Shown here in pieces: positions 9,571 through 21,506 of a stretch of DNA of 64,000 bases. Origin of the DNA: Caulobacteraceae bacterium (GTDB lineage Bacteria; Pseudomonadota; Alphaproteobacteria; Caulobacterales; Caulobacteraceae); NCBI GenBank assembly GCA_027489335.1, contig JAIXZX010000011.1, positions 47,868 through 111,867 on the forward strand, written 5' to 3'. Within the stretch, counting starts at the first letter, position 1. Each line of letters begins with the position of its first letter. The notes under the pieces are model-generated. The model had not been told where the DNA came from, ran no database searches, and was given only the letters and a program-made list of their open reading frames with translations. The position numbers and the translations under genes were made by a program.

Positions 9571-9882
9571 TTAGCGGCCCAGCATGGCGCTGAGTTTCGC
9601 GCCCTCGACCTCACTGACGCACCGCGGGGCGGACCAGTCATCGGCCGCGCCGGTGAGCGCCTGCTCGGCGGTGACGAACTTCACCTCCCCATGCTCGCGG
9701 GCGAAGGCCCGGCGGGTCAGTTCGGAGCGGTCGCAGACATAGACCACCCGCTCAACCTTGCCGTTGACGGCTTCCCGAGCTGTGGCGTCGCGGCCCGCGT
9801 CCTGCGCGTTGGCCGGCTGAGCGGCCTGAGCGGCGCCGGCGACAAGGGCCGCAGCGGCTGCGGCCAGAACAAGAACTCTCAT
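9571..9882 (-). CDS. Small secreted protein of unknown function
   Basis: 103 residues from ATG 9882, chosen over an in-frame upstream GTG because the GGAGGA ribosome site lies between the two. An Ala-rich Sec signal peptide covers about residues 1-22 (MRVLVLAAAAAALVAGAAQA). The mature part is about 80 residues, has two cysteines (in YVCDRSE and PRCVSE) that could form a disulfide, and shows no domain I recognise. Likely periplasmic. It is convergent with cobS and shares its terminator. Confidence 0.7.
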   Translation of the reverse strand: MRVLVLAAAAAALVAGAAQAAQPANAQDAGRDATAREAVNGKVERVVYVCDRSELTRRAFAREHGEVKFVTAEQALTGAADDWSAPRCVSEVEGAKLSAMLGR

Positions 9883-9973
9883 GGTTTCCTCCACTTATGG
9901 CGGGGCTTGCGCCTCGACTTGGGGAAAGGCTCTCACGGGATTGGCCGCTTGTGAAGGATTTATGACGTTGCAA

Positions 9974-9989
9974 TGTCGCATTTGCGACA
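9974..9989. promoter_or_regulatory. TGTCGCA-TT-TGCGACA palindrome (operator candidate)
   Basis: A perfect 7-bp inverted repeat with a 2-bp centre lies in the 278-bp divergent gap between the small secreted protein gene and the DUF3089 gene. Such symmetry in a promoter region suggests a dimeric regulator. The cognate factor is not identifiable from this window. Confidence 0.5.
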
Positions 9990-10160
9990 ACTGGCCGCCA
10001 CCGTCCGCAAACGGGAGCGCGAAGAGGTCATTTGCTCTTTATACGGATCTTTTTCTAGGCCTGACCCTGCCGGACCAGCCAGGCTGGGCTATGGACGAAC
10101 CCGGCGCCCTGCGCGATGGTCCGGCCCATTGATGCAGACCAATTTGCACGTGGGGACGAT

Positions 10161-11375
10161 ATGACCAGGAAATTGCTCGCCCTTTTGACGGCGACGACGG
10201 GGGCTCTGGCCCTGGCCGCCGGCGTCGGGCTGGCCCAGGCCCAGACGCCGGCCCAGCCGCAAGGCGCTGTGCTGGCCAAGAACGACTATGCCGACAAGGC
10301 GAGCTGGCTCTGCTGGCCCGGCCGCGACGACGCCTGCGCCGGCGACAACACCACCACCGTGATTCAGGCCGACGGCGCCCTGGCTGTGGAGACCTGGGCC
10401 GCCGATCCCAAGGCGCCGGTGGACTGCTTCTATGTCTACCCCACCGTCTCCAACGATCCGGGCGTGGTCAGCGACATGACCGCTAACGCCGAAGAGCGGC
10501 GCGTGGTGGAACAGCAGCTCTCGCGCCTGGGCGCCAAGTGCCGGGTCTATGCGCCGCTCTACCGCCAGTTCACGCTCACGGCCCTGCGCGCCCTGGTCAC
10601 CGGCGGCGCTCTGCCCGGCGGCGCGCCCCGCCCCAACACCGGCTATCTCGACGTCGTGGACGCCTGGAACCACTATCTGGCCCATGAGAATGACGGTCGT
10701 GGCGTGGTCCTGATCGGCCATAGCCAGGGCGCCGGCGTGCTCACCCAGCTGATCGCCAATGAGATCGACGGCAAGCCCGTGCAGGACAAGCTGGTCTCGG
10801 CCTTCCTGATCGGGACCAATCTGCCGGTGGAAAAGGGCGGCAAGACCGGAACCTTCAAGTCGATCCCGCTGTGCGAAGCGGCCGATCAGACCGGCTGCGC
10901 CGTAGCCTATGTGAGCTTCCGGGCAGACGCGCCGCCCCCAGCCAATTCCCGGTTCGGCGTCGCTCCGCGCCAGGCCCCGAACATGGAGGCCGCCTGCGTC
11001 AATCCCGCAGCCCTGGCCGGCGGCAAGGCTGATCTGCACGCCTATCTGGCCAGCGCCGGCAACCTGCTGGGCTCATCAGAAGAGCCTCAGCCCTGGGTGA
11101 AGGGCGGTCCGGCCATTGAGACGCCCTTCGTCTCGGCCCCGGGCCTGTTGAGCGGCGCGTGCGTGCGCCAGGACGGCTTCCACTATCTGGCGGTCACCGT
11201 GAACGCTGATCCTTCCGATCCGCGCACGGACACCATCGCCGGCGACGTGGTCCAGAACGGGGTCATCGCCAAGGACTGGGGCCTGCATCTGATCGATGTG
11301 AACCTGGCCATGGGTGACATTGTGGGCCTGGTGGAGTCCCAGGGCGCGGCCTGGCTCGCCAGCCGCAAGAACTGA
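10161..11375 (+). CDS. Secreted DUF3089 family protein (alpha/beta-hydrolase fold)
   Basis: 404 residues from ATG 10161, which directly precedes a Sec signal peptide (MTRKLLALLTATTGALALAA, cleavage near AQA). The mature protein carries a serine-hydrolase elbow GHSQG (residues 186-190) and the DUF3089 pattern CFYVYPTVSND near its start. Several cysteine pairs suggest an exported, disulfide-bonded enzyme. The family is an alpha/beta hydrolase group without a settled substrate. The gene is followed by a bidirectional terminator and stands alone. Confidence 0.85.
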   Translation: MTRKLLALLTATTGALALAAGVGLAQAQTPAQPQGAVLAKNDYADKASWLCWPGRDDACAGDNTTTVIQADGALAVETWAADPKAPVDCFYVYPTVSNDPGVVSDMTANAEERRVVEQQLSRLGAKCRVYAPLYRQFTLTALRALVTGGALPGGAPRPNTGYLDVVDAWNHYLAHENDGRGVVLIGHSQGAGVLTQLIANEIDGKPVQDKLVSAFLIGTNLPVEKGGKTGTFKSIPLCEAADQTGCAVAYVSFRADAPPPANSRFGVAPRQAPNMEAACVNPAALAGGKADLHAYLASAGNLLGSSEEPQPWVKGGPAIETPFVSAPGLLSGACVRQDGFHYLAVTVNADPSDPRTDTIAGDVVQNGVIAKDWGLHLIDVNLAMGDIVGLVESQGAAWLASRKN

Positions 11376-11400
11376 GCGATCAGGACTGAGCCCAAATGAA

Positions 11401-11441
11401 AACGGCCGCCGCTCAAGCCAGAGCGGCGGCCGTCGTCTTTT
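11401..11441. terminator. Bidirectional terminator between the DUF3089 and DUF1328 genes
   Basis: Stem AACGGCCGCCGCTC / GAGCGGCGGCCGT with a 6-base loop AAGCCA, followed by CGTCTTTT. It sits between convergent genes, 26 bp after the upstream stop codon. Confidence 0.8.
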
Positions 11442-11456
11442 CAGGGATGTGGCGCG

Positions 11457-11636
11457 CTAGCCGCCGGTGATCTTCTTGCCGGCCATGACTCCCAGAACCA
11501 GGAAGATCACGAAGCCCACCAGGAAGATGAAGAACAGGATCTTGGCGATGCCCGCAGCCGCGCCGGCGATGCCGCCGAAGCCAAGAGCGCCGGCCACAAG
11601 GGCGATAAGCGCGAAAATCAGTGCCCATTTCAGCAT
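11457..11636 (-). CDS. DUF1328 (YtjA-type) small membrane protein
   Basis: 59-residue protein, start [20 protein letters not shown] and end [13 protein letters not shown]. It has two hydrophobic helices (about residues 4-26 and 31-50) joined by an Ala/Gly-rich turn, the exact plan of DUF1328. GGCGACCCC lies before the ATG. These proteins are stress-associated inner-membrane micro-proteins of unknown role. It is convergent with the DUF3089 gene, with a terminator between, and divergent from cobT. It is short enough that automatic calls can miss it. Confidence 0.88.
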   Translation of the reverse strand: MLKWALIFALIALVAGALGFGGIAGAAAGIAKILFFIFLVGFVIFLVLGVMAGKKITGG

Positions 11637-11764
11637 GGGGTCGCCTCCAGAACAGCCATCAGTGTGACCAGGACAACGCGGCGGCCCACAGCCCCGTTCC
11701 GGAGCCTGACCGTAGAATATCTTCCGCTTCCCCCCGAGCCTTGCGGCGCCTTATCTAGGAGGCG

Positions 11765-13717
11765 ATGGCCAAGTCCCCTCCCGAAAGTCCCGTCGAGCCG
11801 TTCAAGCGCGCCCTGGCGAACGCCGCGCGCTCCCTGGCCGAGTCCCCCGATCTGGAGATCGTCTTCTCCGGCGAAGGTCCGCAACTGCAGGGCAATCGCG
11901 CCATCCTGCCCCATCCGCCCCGGGACCTGGGACCGGACGACGCCGCCCGCCTGCGGGGCATCGCCGACCAGATGGCTCTGCGTCTGGCCCACCACGACGC
12001 GGCCGCTCACGCCAAGGGCCGGCCGCAGTCGGCCCAGGGCGGACCGATCTATGACGCGATCGAGCAGGCCAGGACCCAGGCCATCGGCGCCAATGCTCTG
12101 GGCGGAGTGAAGGCGAACCTGCGCGCGGCCCTGGACCAGGCCTGGGCCAAGAAGCCCTTCAACCCGATCGACGCCCAGGCCAATCCGCCTATGGACGAGA
12201 TCGTCTCGCTGATGGTGCGCGAGCGCCTGACCGGCGAGGCGCCGCCACCGGCCGCCCAGCCGCTGGTGGATCTGTTCCGCGCCGAGATCGAGGCCAAGGC
12301 CGGCCCAGACCTCGACAAGCTGGCCGCCAACCTTCAGGACCAGAAGGCCTTCGGCAAGGTGGCCAAGGCGATCCTGCGCGACCTCTCCATGGGCGATGAC
12401 CTGTCCGACGCCCCGGAGCAGCCCGACGAGGATGAGGAGGGCGGCGAGGACGCGGAGTCGGAGTCGGCCGAGGACCAGGACGGCGGCGAGGGCGAGGACC
12501 AGTCCCCCCAGCAGACCGCCATGGACGACAGCGAGGCCACCCATCGCGAGAGCGAGGAGACCGACAGTCAGATGATGTCGGCCGAGGAGGACCCCGACGC
12601 CGAGGACACTGACGAACAGCCAGACATGGGCGAAGGCGAACAGCCGTCTCGCCCCGACCCGCGGCCGGACGCGCGCATCCCGACCTACAAGGTCTTCTCC
12701 AGCGCGCACGATGAGATCGTCGCGGCCGAGGAGCTGTGCGATCCTGAAGAGCTTGGCCGCCTGCGGGCCTATCTCGACCAGCAACTGGCCAGTCTCTCCA
12801 CCGTCGTCTCTCGCCTGGCGAACAAGCTGCAGCGCAAGCTGATGGCTCAGCAGAACCGCTCCTGGTCGTTCGATCTCGAGGAGGGCATCCTCGACGTCGC
12901 CCGGCTGACCCGGGTGATCATCGACCCCACCGCGCCCCTGTCCTTCAAGGAAGAGAAGGACACCGAGTTCCGCGACACGGTCGTCACCATCCTGATCGAC
13001 AATTCGGGCTCCATGCGCGGCCGCCCGATCATGGTCGCCGCCGTCTGCGCCGACATCCTGGCCCGCACCCTGGAGCGCTGCGGGGTCAAGACCGAGATCC
13101 TCGGCTTCACCACCCGGGCCTGGAAGGGCGGGACCAGCCGCGAGGATTGGCTGAAGGCCGGCAAGCCGCCGCAGCCCGGGCGGCTGAACGACCTGCGCCA
13201 CATCATCTACAAGGCCGCCGACGCCCCCTGGCGCCGCGCCCGGCGCAATCTCGGCCTGATGATGCGCGAAGGTCTCCTGAAGGAGAACATCGACGGCGAG
13301 GCCCTGATGTGGGCCCACCAACGCCTGATGGGCCGGCCCGAACAGCGCCGCATCCTGATGGTGATCTCCGACGGGGCGCCTGTGGACGATTCGACCCTGT
13401 CGGTGAATTCCGGCCACTATCTCGAACGCCACCTGCGCGAGGTGATCGAGGAGATCGAGACCAAGAGTCCGGTGCAACTGATCGCCATCGGCATCGGCCA
13501 CGACGTCACCCGCTACTATCGCCGGGCCGTCACCATCGTCGATGTGGAGCAGCTGGCCGGCGTCATCGTCGACCAATTGGCCGAGCTGTTCGACGAAGAG
13601 ATTCGCAAGGCCACCCGAGCCACCGCCAATCTGTTGCAGCCGCCGCCCAGCACCCAGGGGCCGTCTGGCCCCGGCCGGGGCTCGACCTTCAAGGAAGTCC
13701 GGAGAGCCCTGGCATGA
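11765..13717 (+). CDS. cobT: Aerobic cobaltochelatase subunit CobT
   Basis: 650-residue partner of CobS in cobalt insertion. Features in order: N-terminal helical region, a strongly acidic Asp/Glu-rich linker (about residues 219-292, e.g. [20 protein letters not shown]), then a C-terminal von Willebrand factor A domain with MIDAS motif DNSGSMRG near residue 415. This is the known CobT plan. ATG at 11765 follows a TAGGAGGCG ribosome site. The stop overlaps the next start (ATGA), so the lipoprotein gene downstream is probably co-translated. cobS lies upstream on the same strand but is separated by a terminator, so they are not one operon here. Confidence 0.96.
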   Translation: MAKSPPESPVEPFKRALANAARSLAESPDLEIVFSGEGPQLQGNRAILPHPPRDLGPDDAARLRGIADQMALRLAHHDAAAHAKGRPQSAQGGPIYDAIEQARTQAIGANALGGVKANLRAALDQAWAKKPFNPIDAQANPPMDEIVSLMVRERLTGEAPPPAAQPLVDLFRAEIEAKAGPDLDKLAANLQDQKAFGKVAKAILRDLSMGDDLSDAPEQPDEDEEGGEDAESESAEDQDGGEGEDQSPQQTAMDDSEATHRESEETDSQMMSAEEDPDAEDTDEQPDMGEGEQPSRPDPRPDARIPTYKVFSSAHDEIVAAEELCDPEELGRLRAYLDQQLASLSTVVSRLANKLQRKLMAQQNRSWSFDLEEGILDVARLTRVIIDPTAPLSFKEEKDTEFRDTVVTILIDNSGSMRGRPIMVAAVCADILARTLERCGVKTEILGFTTRAWKGGTSREDWLKAGKPPQPGRLNDLRHIIYKAADAPWRRARRNLGLMMREGLLKENIDGEALMWAHQRLMGRPEQRRILMVISDGAPVDDSTLSVNSGHYLERHLREVIEEIETKSPVQLIAIGIGHDVTRYYRRAVTIVDVEQLAGVIVDQLAELFDEEIRKATRATANLLQPPPSTQGPSGPGRGSTFKEVRRALA

Positions 13718-14676
13718 GCCCCCTACCCCGTCTTGGCGCCCTGATCGCCCTGGCGGGGCTTGCCGCCTGCGCCCCCTCGCCGGTGAGCCTGCCGGCTGCC
13801 CCGGTGGCGGCGGGGTCTTCGATCTCGGTCCAGACGGTTCCCGTCCCCCTGAACCCCGAAGCGCCCGGTCAGACGGCGATCGGCGGATTTACCTATGCCG
13901 GCGGGGTGCAGCTCTCCTCCACCCAGACCTCGCGGTTCCATGGCCTGTCGGACCTGTCGGTGAGCGCCGACGGAAAGATCACCGCGATCAGTGATGAGGG
14001 CGACCTGATCGAGGGCCGGCTCGTCTTCAAGGACGGCCGTCTGACGGGCCTTGCCGACGTGACATTGCGGCCGTTGAGCGGCCTGGACGGCCAGCCCCTG
14101 CCCAACAAGGAAATGTCTGACGCCGAGGGGCTGGCGATCCTCGCCAGTGGCGACCGGCTGGTGAGCTTCGAGCGTCAGTCGCGCATCTGGCTCTATCCGG
14201 CAGACGGGGGGCCGCCGCGGGCCGTACCGGCGCCCGAAGCCGACTTCCCGCTGAATGGCGGCCTGGAGGCCCTGGCCGCCGATCCTGAACGCGGCCCCGA
14301 CGCCTATGTGACGGGCGGCGAGGAGACCGGTCAGACCTGGCTCTGCCGCCTCGCGGCCCCCTGCGTGGCGGGCCCGACGGTCGACAAGGCGCCTGAGTTC
14401 GGCCTGGTGGCGATGCGCCGCCTGCCTGGCGATCAGACCGCCTATCTGCTGCGGGCCTGGGACCCCCTGCGGGGCAACCGCATCGTGCTGTCGGTCACCG
14501 GAGCGTCCGGAGAGCTCGCGCGCCTGGAGATGACCAAGCCGCTGACCGTGGACAATTTCGAGGGGGTGGATTTCGTGCCCCGCACCCAGGGCGGCTACCG
14601 GGTCTATATCCTGTCGGACGACAATTTCAGCGCCAGCCAGCGCACCCTGCTGCTCGCCTTCGACTGGACGCCCTGA
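13714..14676 (+). CDS. Esterase-like activity of phytase family lipoprotein
   Basis: 320 residues from the ATG that overlaps the cobT stop (ATGA); longer in-frame extensions would lie inside cobT. The N terminus is a lipoprotein signal (LAGLAAC, Cys19). The mature part resembles the beta-propeller 'esterase-like activity of phytase' domain, with segments such as [24 protein letters not shown] and NFEGVDFV. It is probably anchored in the outer membrane facing the periplasm. No link to B12 synthesis is evident; the overlap with cobT may reflect shared transcription only. Confidence 0.82.
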   Translation: MSPLPRLGALIALAGLAACAPSPVSLPAAPVAAGSSISVQTVPVPLNPEAPGQTAIGGFTYAGGVQLSSTQTSRFHGLSDLSVSADGKITAISDEGDLIEGRLVFKDGRLTGLADVTLRPLSGLDGQPLPNKEMSDAEGLAILASGDRLVSFERQSRIWLYPADGGPPRAVPAPEADFPLNGGLEALAADPERGPDAYVTGGEETGQTWLCRLAAPCVAGPTVDKAPEFGLVAMRRLPGDQTAYLLRAWDPLRGNRIVLSVTGASGELARLEMTKPLTVDNFEGVDFVPRTQGGYRVYILSDDNFSASQRTLLLAFDWTP

Positions 14677-14704
14677 GGCCAGCCACCCAGACCGCGCGCA
14701 ACGA

Positions 14705-14734
14705 AAAAGGCCGGCCCCGAAGGACCGGCCTTTT
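14705..14734. terminator. Bidirectional terminator upstream of the rpmB 3' end
   Basis: AAAAGGCCGG / CCGGCCTTTT stem with a 10-base loop, A-run on one side and T-run on the other, placed between convergent genes. Confidence 0.85.
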
Positions 14735-14759
14735 CATGTCGTCGTCAGATCGACGCCGT

Positions 14760-15059
14760 TCAGGCGGCGGTCTTGGTCTCGGCCAGCTTGGCCTTGAGCT
14801 GACGCTTGATCTTCAGCGCGCGCGGCGAGAGTTGCTCATCGCGGGCCTTGACCAGGAAGACGTCCAGGCCGCCCCGGAAGTCCAGGGTGCGCAGGGCCGC
14901 ATTGCTGATGCGCAGTCGGAAGGACTGGCCCAGGGCGTCGGACTGCAGCGTAGCCGGAGACAAGGCCGGCAGGAACCGACGCTTGGTCTTGATATTCGAG
15001 TGGCTGACATTGTGCCCGATCATCGGACCAACGCCAGTGAGTTCGCAACGGCGCGACAT
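14760..15059 (-). CDS. rpmB: 50S ribosomal protein L28
   Basis: 99 residues, starting [20 protein letters not shown] and continuing with [10 protein letters not shown], the universal L28 signature. The length matches alphaproteobacterial L28, which carries a C-terminal extension rich in Lys. ATG 15059 is chosen because upstream in-frame residues have no resemblance to the family. It is monocistronic, with about 280 bp of leader and promoter DNA upstream and a terminator at its 3' side. Confidence 0.97.
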   Translation of the reverse strand: MSRRCELTGVGPMIGHNVSHSNIKTKRRFLPALSPATLQSDALGQSFRLRISNAALRTLDFRGGLDVFLVKARDEQLSPRALKIKRQLKAKLAETKTAA

Positions 15060-15337
15060 GGTGTTCAACCTTCGCGTGGAAACCAAAAAGCGCGGACCCC
15101 GGTCCGCACAAGAGAGCGGGCGATATAGGCGAAAGCCTCGGGCGCCGTCAAGGCGGAGCGACGACTCCCGGCGCAATCCCCGCGATTATCCCGCCGCTCG
15201 CCCGCACAGGCCCTGCTGGCGCTGCGGACTTGTGGCCATTCCCGGCGGCGCCTACAATATTTAGTAGGGAACAAAGGCTGAATCCGGCCCCGTCGCCGAT
15301 TCGGTCACCCTTTGTTTTGCCCGCGTTCCCACCTCGC

Positions 15338-16309
15338 TCAGGACGCCGGCGGCAGACTTTCCAAAAAGACGCGCAGATCCTGCGCCGTACGGTCGGGCAG
15401 CTGCTCCATCGGCACATGGCCACCATCGGCATAGGTAATCAGCCGCGCGCCGGGAATGCCTTGCGCAAAGCCTGCCCCGCGCTCGGCGGGAATCACCTGG
15501 TCCAGCGCCCCGACCATCACCAGGGTCGGGACCTGGATCGCCGCGAAGGTCTCCGGCGTCACTGGCGCAGCGGCGCTGCGGCGGCGGGGATCGGTGAGGA
15601 TGGCCCGGTGGCCCGGCGCCCGGGCCAACTCCACATAGCGGTCCACCAGCTCCGGCGTGACCAGGGTCTCATCCCCGTAAGCCTGGCGAAGGCCGCGTCC
15701 AGCCAGGGGGCGCGGATCAAGATTACGCAGCAGGCTGCGCCCCAGGGGGTTTTCCAGCAGCTTGAAGACCATGGGCCGGCTGTCACCCTCGCCCTCGACC
15801 GCCGCCGCCGGCCAGCCCGCGGCGTTGACCAGCACCAGCCCGCGCACCTTCTGCGGATGGGCGAGCCCGTAGCGCCAGGCTACGCCGCCCCCCATCGAGT
15901 TGCCCGCCAGCACGAAGGGCGGCAGGCCAAGTTCGGCGGCCACAGCGTCCACCACCGCGACCTGTCCCTCCGGGCTCGACTGATAGCCCTCCGGCGCCCG
16001 GGTCAGGCCGTGTCCCGGAAGATCCAGGCTGACCAGCCGGTAGTCGTCCTTGAGCCGCGCGACCCAGGGCTCCCAGGCGTGCAGGGAGGCGGCGAAGCCA
16101 TGCACCATAACCAGCGTAACCGCGGCCTGCGGATCGCCCTCGTCGCGGTAGTGAACCCGCACCCCGTCCGGCAGCTCAAGATACTGGGAGGTCGGGCCGC
16201 CATAGCGCGCCTCCAGCTCTTCATAGGGAATGTCTCCGGCCACGCAGGCCGAGAGGCACAGGGCTGCGAGCCCCAGAATCGCCAGACGCATGGATCGAAA
16301 CACAGCCAT
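15338..16309 (-). CDS. Exported alpha/beta-hydrolase lipoprotein
   Basis: About 323 residues from ATG 16309, with GGGGG five bases upstream; MRLAIL six residues later is an alternative start. A lipobox (CLSAC, Cys22) indicates membrane anchoring. The fold is a typical alpha/beta hydrolase: oxyanion region VMVHGFAAS, nucleophile elbow GNSMGG (Ser138), acid in GALDQVIP and catalytic His in GGHVPME. Cap-domain residues between do not identify a substrate. Esterase, lipase or epoxide-type activity are possible. It is convergent with rpmB and divergent from the helicase gene. Confidence 0.87.
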   Translation of the reverse strand: MAVFRSMRLAILGLAALCLSACVAGDIPYEELEARYGGPTSQYLELPDGVRVHYRDEGDPQAAVTLVMVHGFAASLHAWEPWVARLKDDYRLVSLDLPGHGLTRAPEGYQSSPEGQVAVVDAVAAELGLPPFVLAGNSMGGGVAWRYGLAHPQKVRGLVLVNAAGWPAAAVEGEGDSRPMVFKLLENPLGRSLLRNLDPRPLAGRGLRQAYGDETLVTPELVDRYVELARAPGHRAILTDPRRRSAAAPVTPETFAAIQVPTLVMVGALDQVIPAERGAGFAQGIPGARLITYADGGHVPMEQLPDRTAQDLRVFLESLPPAS

Positions 16310-16490
16310 CAGCCCCCGTCGCACCGCCGGTCCGCGCCAGCGCAGGGGGGACCGTCTGGCAAGACCGACGTTCGGTCAATCCTGCCTCAAGGGAAGCCCC
16401 GCAGGGCCCTTGCGATCCACATTCGGCTGATCTCCATCGGCCGCATCGGACACGCTTGCCCAGGGGTGATTCCACCCCCACCTTGGGATC

Positions 16491-19117
<2,627 letters not shown>

Positions 19118-19121
<4 letters not shown>

Positions 19122-19417
19122 AGCCCGAGGCGGCCGAGGCCGTCGAGACCTGCCGGATCGATGTCTGGCTGTGGCGGGCCCGCTTCTTCAAGACCCGGAC
19201 GCTGGCGGCTGCCTTTGTGGAGAACAAGCGCGTGCGCCTGACTCGCGCAGGCCAGGAGAACCGGCTGGACAAGCCCTCGCGCACCGTGCGGGCCGGCGAC
19301 CAGCTGGTCTTCGCCATCGGCGGGCGGGTCACGGCGGTGACCGTGGAGGCCATGGGCGAGCGGCGCGGCCCCCCGGCCGAGGCCCGAACCCTCTATTCAC
19401 CCTTGCAGATATACTGA
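19118..19417 (+). CDS. S4-domain RNA-binding protein (HslR-like)
   Basis: 99-residue protein made mostly of one S4 RNA-binding domain: residues about 12-60 include RIDVWLWRARFFKTRTLAAA and the VRAGDQLVF turn. Overall plan resembles Hsp15/HslR, which binds stalled 50S-peptidyl-tRNA complexes. GTG at 19118 overlaps the helicase stop, so the two are translationally coupled. Whether it works in ribosome rescue or assists the helicase in RNA turnover is not decided by sequence. Confidence 0.88.
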
Positions 19418-19542
19418 GGCGCATCAGGGGCGAAGACGCGCTAAGCCCCGTGGTTGACAAGGCGCCCCCGGCGCCCTGAAAAACCCGCGCCTTCCAACCC
19501 CCCGCGATCCCCGCCAGGGCCGCGACCGGAGTTCTCGACCCG

Positions 19543-19884
19543 ATGACCTACATCGTCATGGATCCCTGCATCAAATGTAAGTTCATGGATTGCGTGGAGG
19601 TCTGTCCGGTCGACTGTTTCTATGAGGGCGAGAACTTCCTGGCCATCAATCCGGACGAGTGCATCGACTGCGGCGTCTGCGAGCCCGAATGCCCGGTGGA
19701 CGCCATCAAGCCCGACACCGAGGACGATCCCGACGGCAAGTGGCTGAAGATCAATTCGGAATATTCGCGGATCTGGCCGAACATCACGGTCAAGGGCGAG
19801 CCGCCCGCCGACGCCGAACAGTACGAGCGCGAGACCGGCAAGCTGGACAAGTATTTCAGCGAGAAGCCCGGCCGCGGGTCCTGA
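19543..19884 (+). CDS. fdxA: 7Fe ferredoxin FdxA ([3Fe-4S][4Fe-4S])
   Basis: 113-residue soluble electron carrier. Cysteines at 9, 12, 17, 21, 25, 40, 43, 46 and 50 match the Azotobacter-type 7Fe ferredoxin: by analogy Cys9, Cys17 and Cys50 bind the 3Fe cluster and Cys21, Cys40, Cys43 and Cys46 the 4Fe cluster. The long C-terminal extension after residue 60 is typical of this class. It sits between the S4 gene and carD, a frequent order in Caulobacterales. Redox partners are not encoded nearby. Confidence 0.95.
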   Translation: MTYIVMDPCIKCKFMDCVEVCPVDCFYEGENFLAINPDECIDCGVCEPECPVDAIKPDTEDDPDGKWLKINSEYSRIWPNITVKGEPPADAEQYERETGKLDKYFSEKPGRGS

Positions 19885-20176
19885 CCCCTAAAGGCCCAGC
19901 CCTGGCCCTCCAGGCCCCAAGCCTTTCTTTCGGCTCATATTTATGGTACGGTCACACTTGGCGTGGAGGCAGGCGGCTGTCGTCTGTCCCGTCGTTCAAC
20001 AGAAGAGCCGTCGCCGGCCGATCACGCCCGCCCAGGGCGAGGGTGTCTAAAGAGGTTTTCACCGCTCCAGAGCTAATCGGACTTCGCGCCTGCCGCGACG
20101 AGGACCGGTTCGTCCCTGTGAGCGTCGCCTCCGTGACTCCAGATTGGCCGCCGGGCGCATTTTGAAGGGTCTCGCA

Positions 20177-20692
20177 ATGAGCAAGAACGGTCTGGATTTC
20201 CAGGTTGGCGATCATGTCGTCTATCCGGCGCACGGCGTCGGTCAGGTGCAGGCGATCGAGACCCAGGACGTCGCCGGTCTTTCGCTTGAAGTCTATGTGA
20301 TCACCTTCGACCACGAGAAGATGACCCTGCGCGTGCCCACCGGCAAGGCGCGCAGCTCTGGCCTCCGCTCCCTGGCCGAAGGCGACGTGGTCAGCCAGGC
20401 GCTGAACACCCTCAAGGGCCGCGCCCGCGTCAAGCGCACCATGTGGAGCCGCCGCGCCCAGGAATATGAAGCCAAGATCAATTCCGGCGACCTGATCTCG
20501 ATCGCCGAGGTGGTCCGCGACCTGCACCGCGCCGAGAACCAGCCCGAACAGTCCTATTCCGAGCGCCAGCTCTATGAATCGGCCCTGGACCGGATGGCCC
20601 GCGAAGTCGCCGCCATCGAGCAGATCGACCGCGACGCGGCCATCATCATGCTCAACAAGTCCCTGCTGGTGAAGGCCTCGGCCGCCGCCTGA
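20177..20692 (+). CDS. carD: CarD/CdnL-family RNA polymerase-binding regulator
   Basis: 171-residue protein with the CarD/Mfd-RID domain at its N terminus (DFQVGDHVVYPAHGVGQVQA) and a helical C-terminal DNA-binding domain. CdnL/CarD binds the RNA polymerase beta subunit and stabilises open complexes at rRNA and biosynthetic promoters; in Caulobacter it links growth to metabolism. ATG 20177 is chosen because MSKNGLDFQVGDHVVYPAHG is the conserved start; an upstream in-frame GTG adds 11 unrelated residues. A 292-bp leader separates it from fdxA, so it probably has its own promoter. A strong terminator follows. Confidence 0.95.
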   Translation: MSKNGLDFQVGDHVVYPAHGVGQVQAIETQDVAGLSLEVYVITFDHEKMTLRVPTGKARSSGLRSLAEGDVVSQALNTLKGRARVKRTMWSRRAQEYEAKINSGDLISIAEVVRDLHRAENQPEQSYSERQLYESALDRMAREVAAIEQIDRDAAIIMLNKSLLVKASAAA

Positions 20693-20716
20693 TCGCAGGC
20701 CCGTCAGACGATCAAG

Positions 20717-20744
20717 ACGCCCGGCCCCTGCGCCGGGCGTTTTT
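20717..20744 (+). terminator. Intrinsic terminator of carD
   Basis: 9-bp stem ACGCCCGGC / GCCGGGCGT with a 6-base loop and five T, 24 bp after the carD stop. Confidence 0.88.
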
Positions 20745-20798
20745 CGTTGAGGGGCTTGGCGCCGCCCCCCGCCCCATGGCATCGCTCAGGCCCAAGCC

Positions 20799-20875
20799 GG
20801 CCCGGTAGCTCAGCAGGACAGAGCAGCGGTTTCCTAAACCGAAGGTCAGGGGTTCGAGTCCCTTCCGGGCCGCCA
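20799..20875 (+). tRNA. tRNA-Arg (anticodon CCT)
   Basis: 77 bases including encoded CCA. Acceptor stem GGCCCGG / CCGGGCC, discriminator G, D-arm TAGCTCAGCAGGACAGAGCA, anticodon loop TTCCTAA giving CCT, T-loop TTCGAGT. One G-A mismatch ends the anticodon stem and one G-T pair is in the T stem. The gene is intact. It marks the border of a lower-GC stretch that follows. Confidence 0.95.
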
Positions 20876-20959
20876 GGGTGGTGTCTGATTGCCGGCCGGC
20901 TGGCCGCGGCTGAGCGCCCAACCGTTGCAGACATCCATCATGCAGAGCGATAGTGGTGC

Positions 20960-21403
20960 ATGGCTGGAGTTCAGAACTGGAGAACGTGTACGGTCGTCGC
21001 GGTAGTGCTCGCGATGTCTGGATGCGCAACTTCGAGACAGCTTTTCCCCCTGAGCTACACCTACATTGATCAGCCCGAACAGAAGAGAATCGAAGTTCGC
21101 TACCGAAACACTGACCCAAAGGGGCGCTGCGTTCTACCGGAGCATTGGCCAAACCAGGGCGGCAAGATCGACCAAGCTGGGGATACCGTCTTCCTGGTCG
21201 TGGCCGGGCGTAGGTTTCCTCTTGAACCATTTAATACCGGCTACTGCCCAGGAGGCTGCGCCACGTATGTCGCACCAGGACAGCAAATTGTCGGCTTCAT
21301 TTCATATCGCGACTTCCTACTGCCAGCCGAACTGGAGTTAGCGGCCAAACGTCTGGAACTCGCCGCACGGGGCTTCTCCTGCCCGCGCCCAATGGGCCAC
21401 TAG
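20960..21403 (+). CDS. Putative lipoprotein of unknown function (atypical base composition)
   Basis: 147-residue protein with a lipoprotein signal ending LAMSGC (Cys22). The mature region has several cysteines (GRCVLPEHW, GYCPGGCATY, FSCPRPMGH) and no domain I recognise. Base composition and codon choice are visibly less GC-rich than in the flanking genes, with many A- and T-ending codons such as AAT, AAA, TTA and AGA. Together with its place directly after a tRNA-Arg gene, this suggests acquisition by transfer. No ribosome site stands out, so the start is moderately certain. Confidence 0.65.
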   Translation: MAGVQNWRTCTVVAVVLAMSGCATSRQLFPLSYTYIDQPEQKRIEVRYRNTDPKGRCVLPEHWPNQGGKIDQAGDTVFLVVAGRRFPLEPFNTGYCPGGCATYVAPGQQIVGFISYRDFLLPAELELAAKRLELAARGFSCPRPMGH

Positions 21404-21506
21404 CCAAACCTCGCGGCTGTTCAAGACGTCTGCCCTAGCGAGCGGTCTGGGGCTGGGTATGAGCGACTGGAGCGACCCTTAGGCTGCCACCAGAAAGAAA
21501 GCGTCT

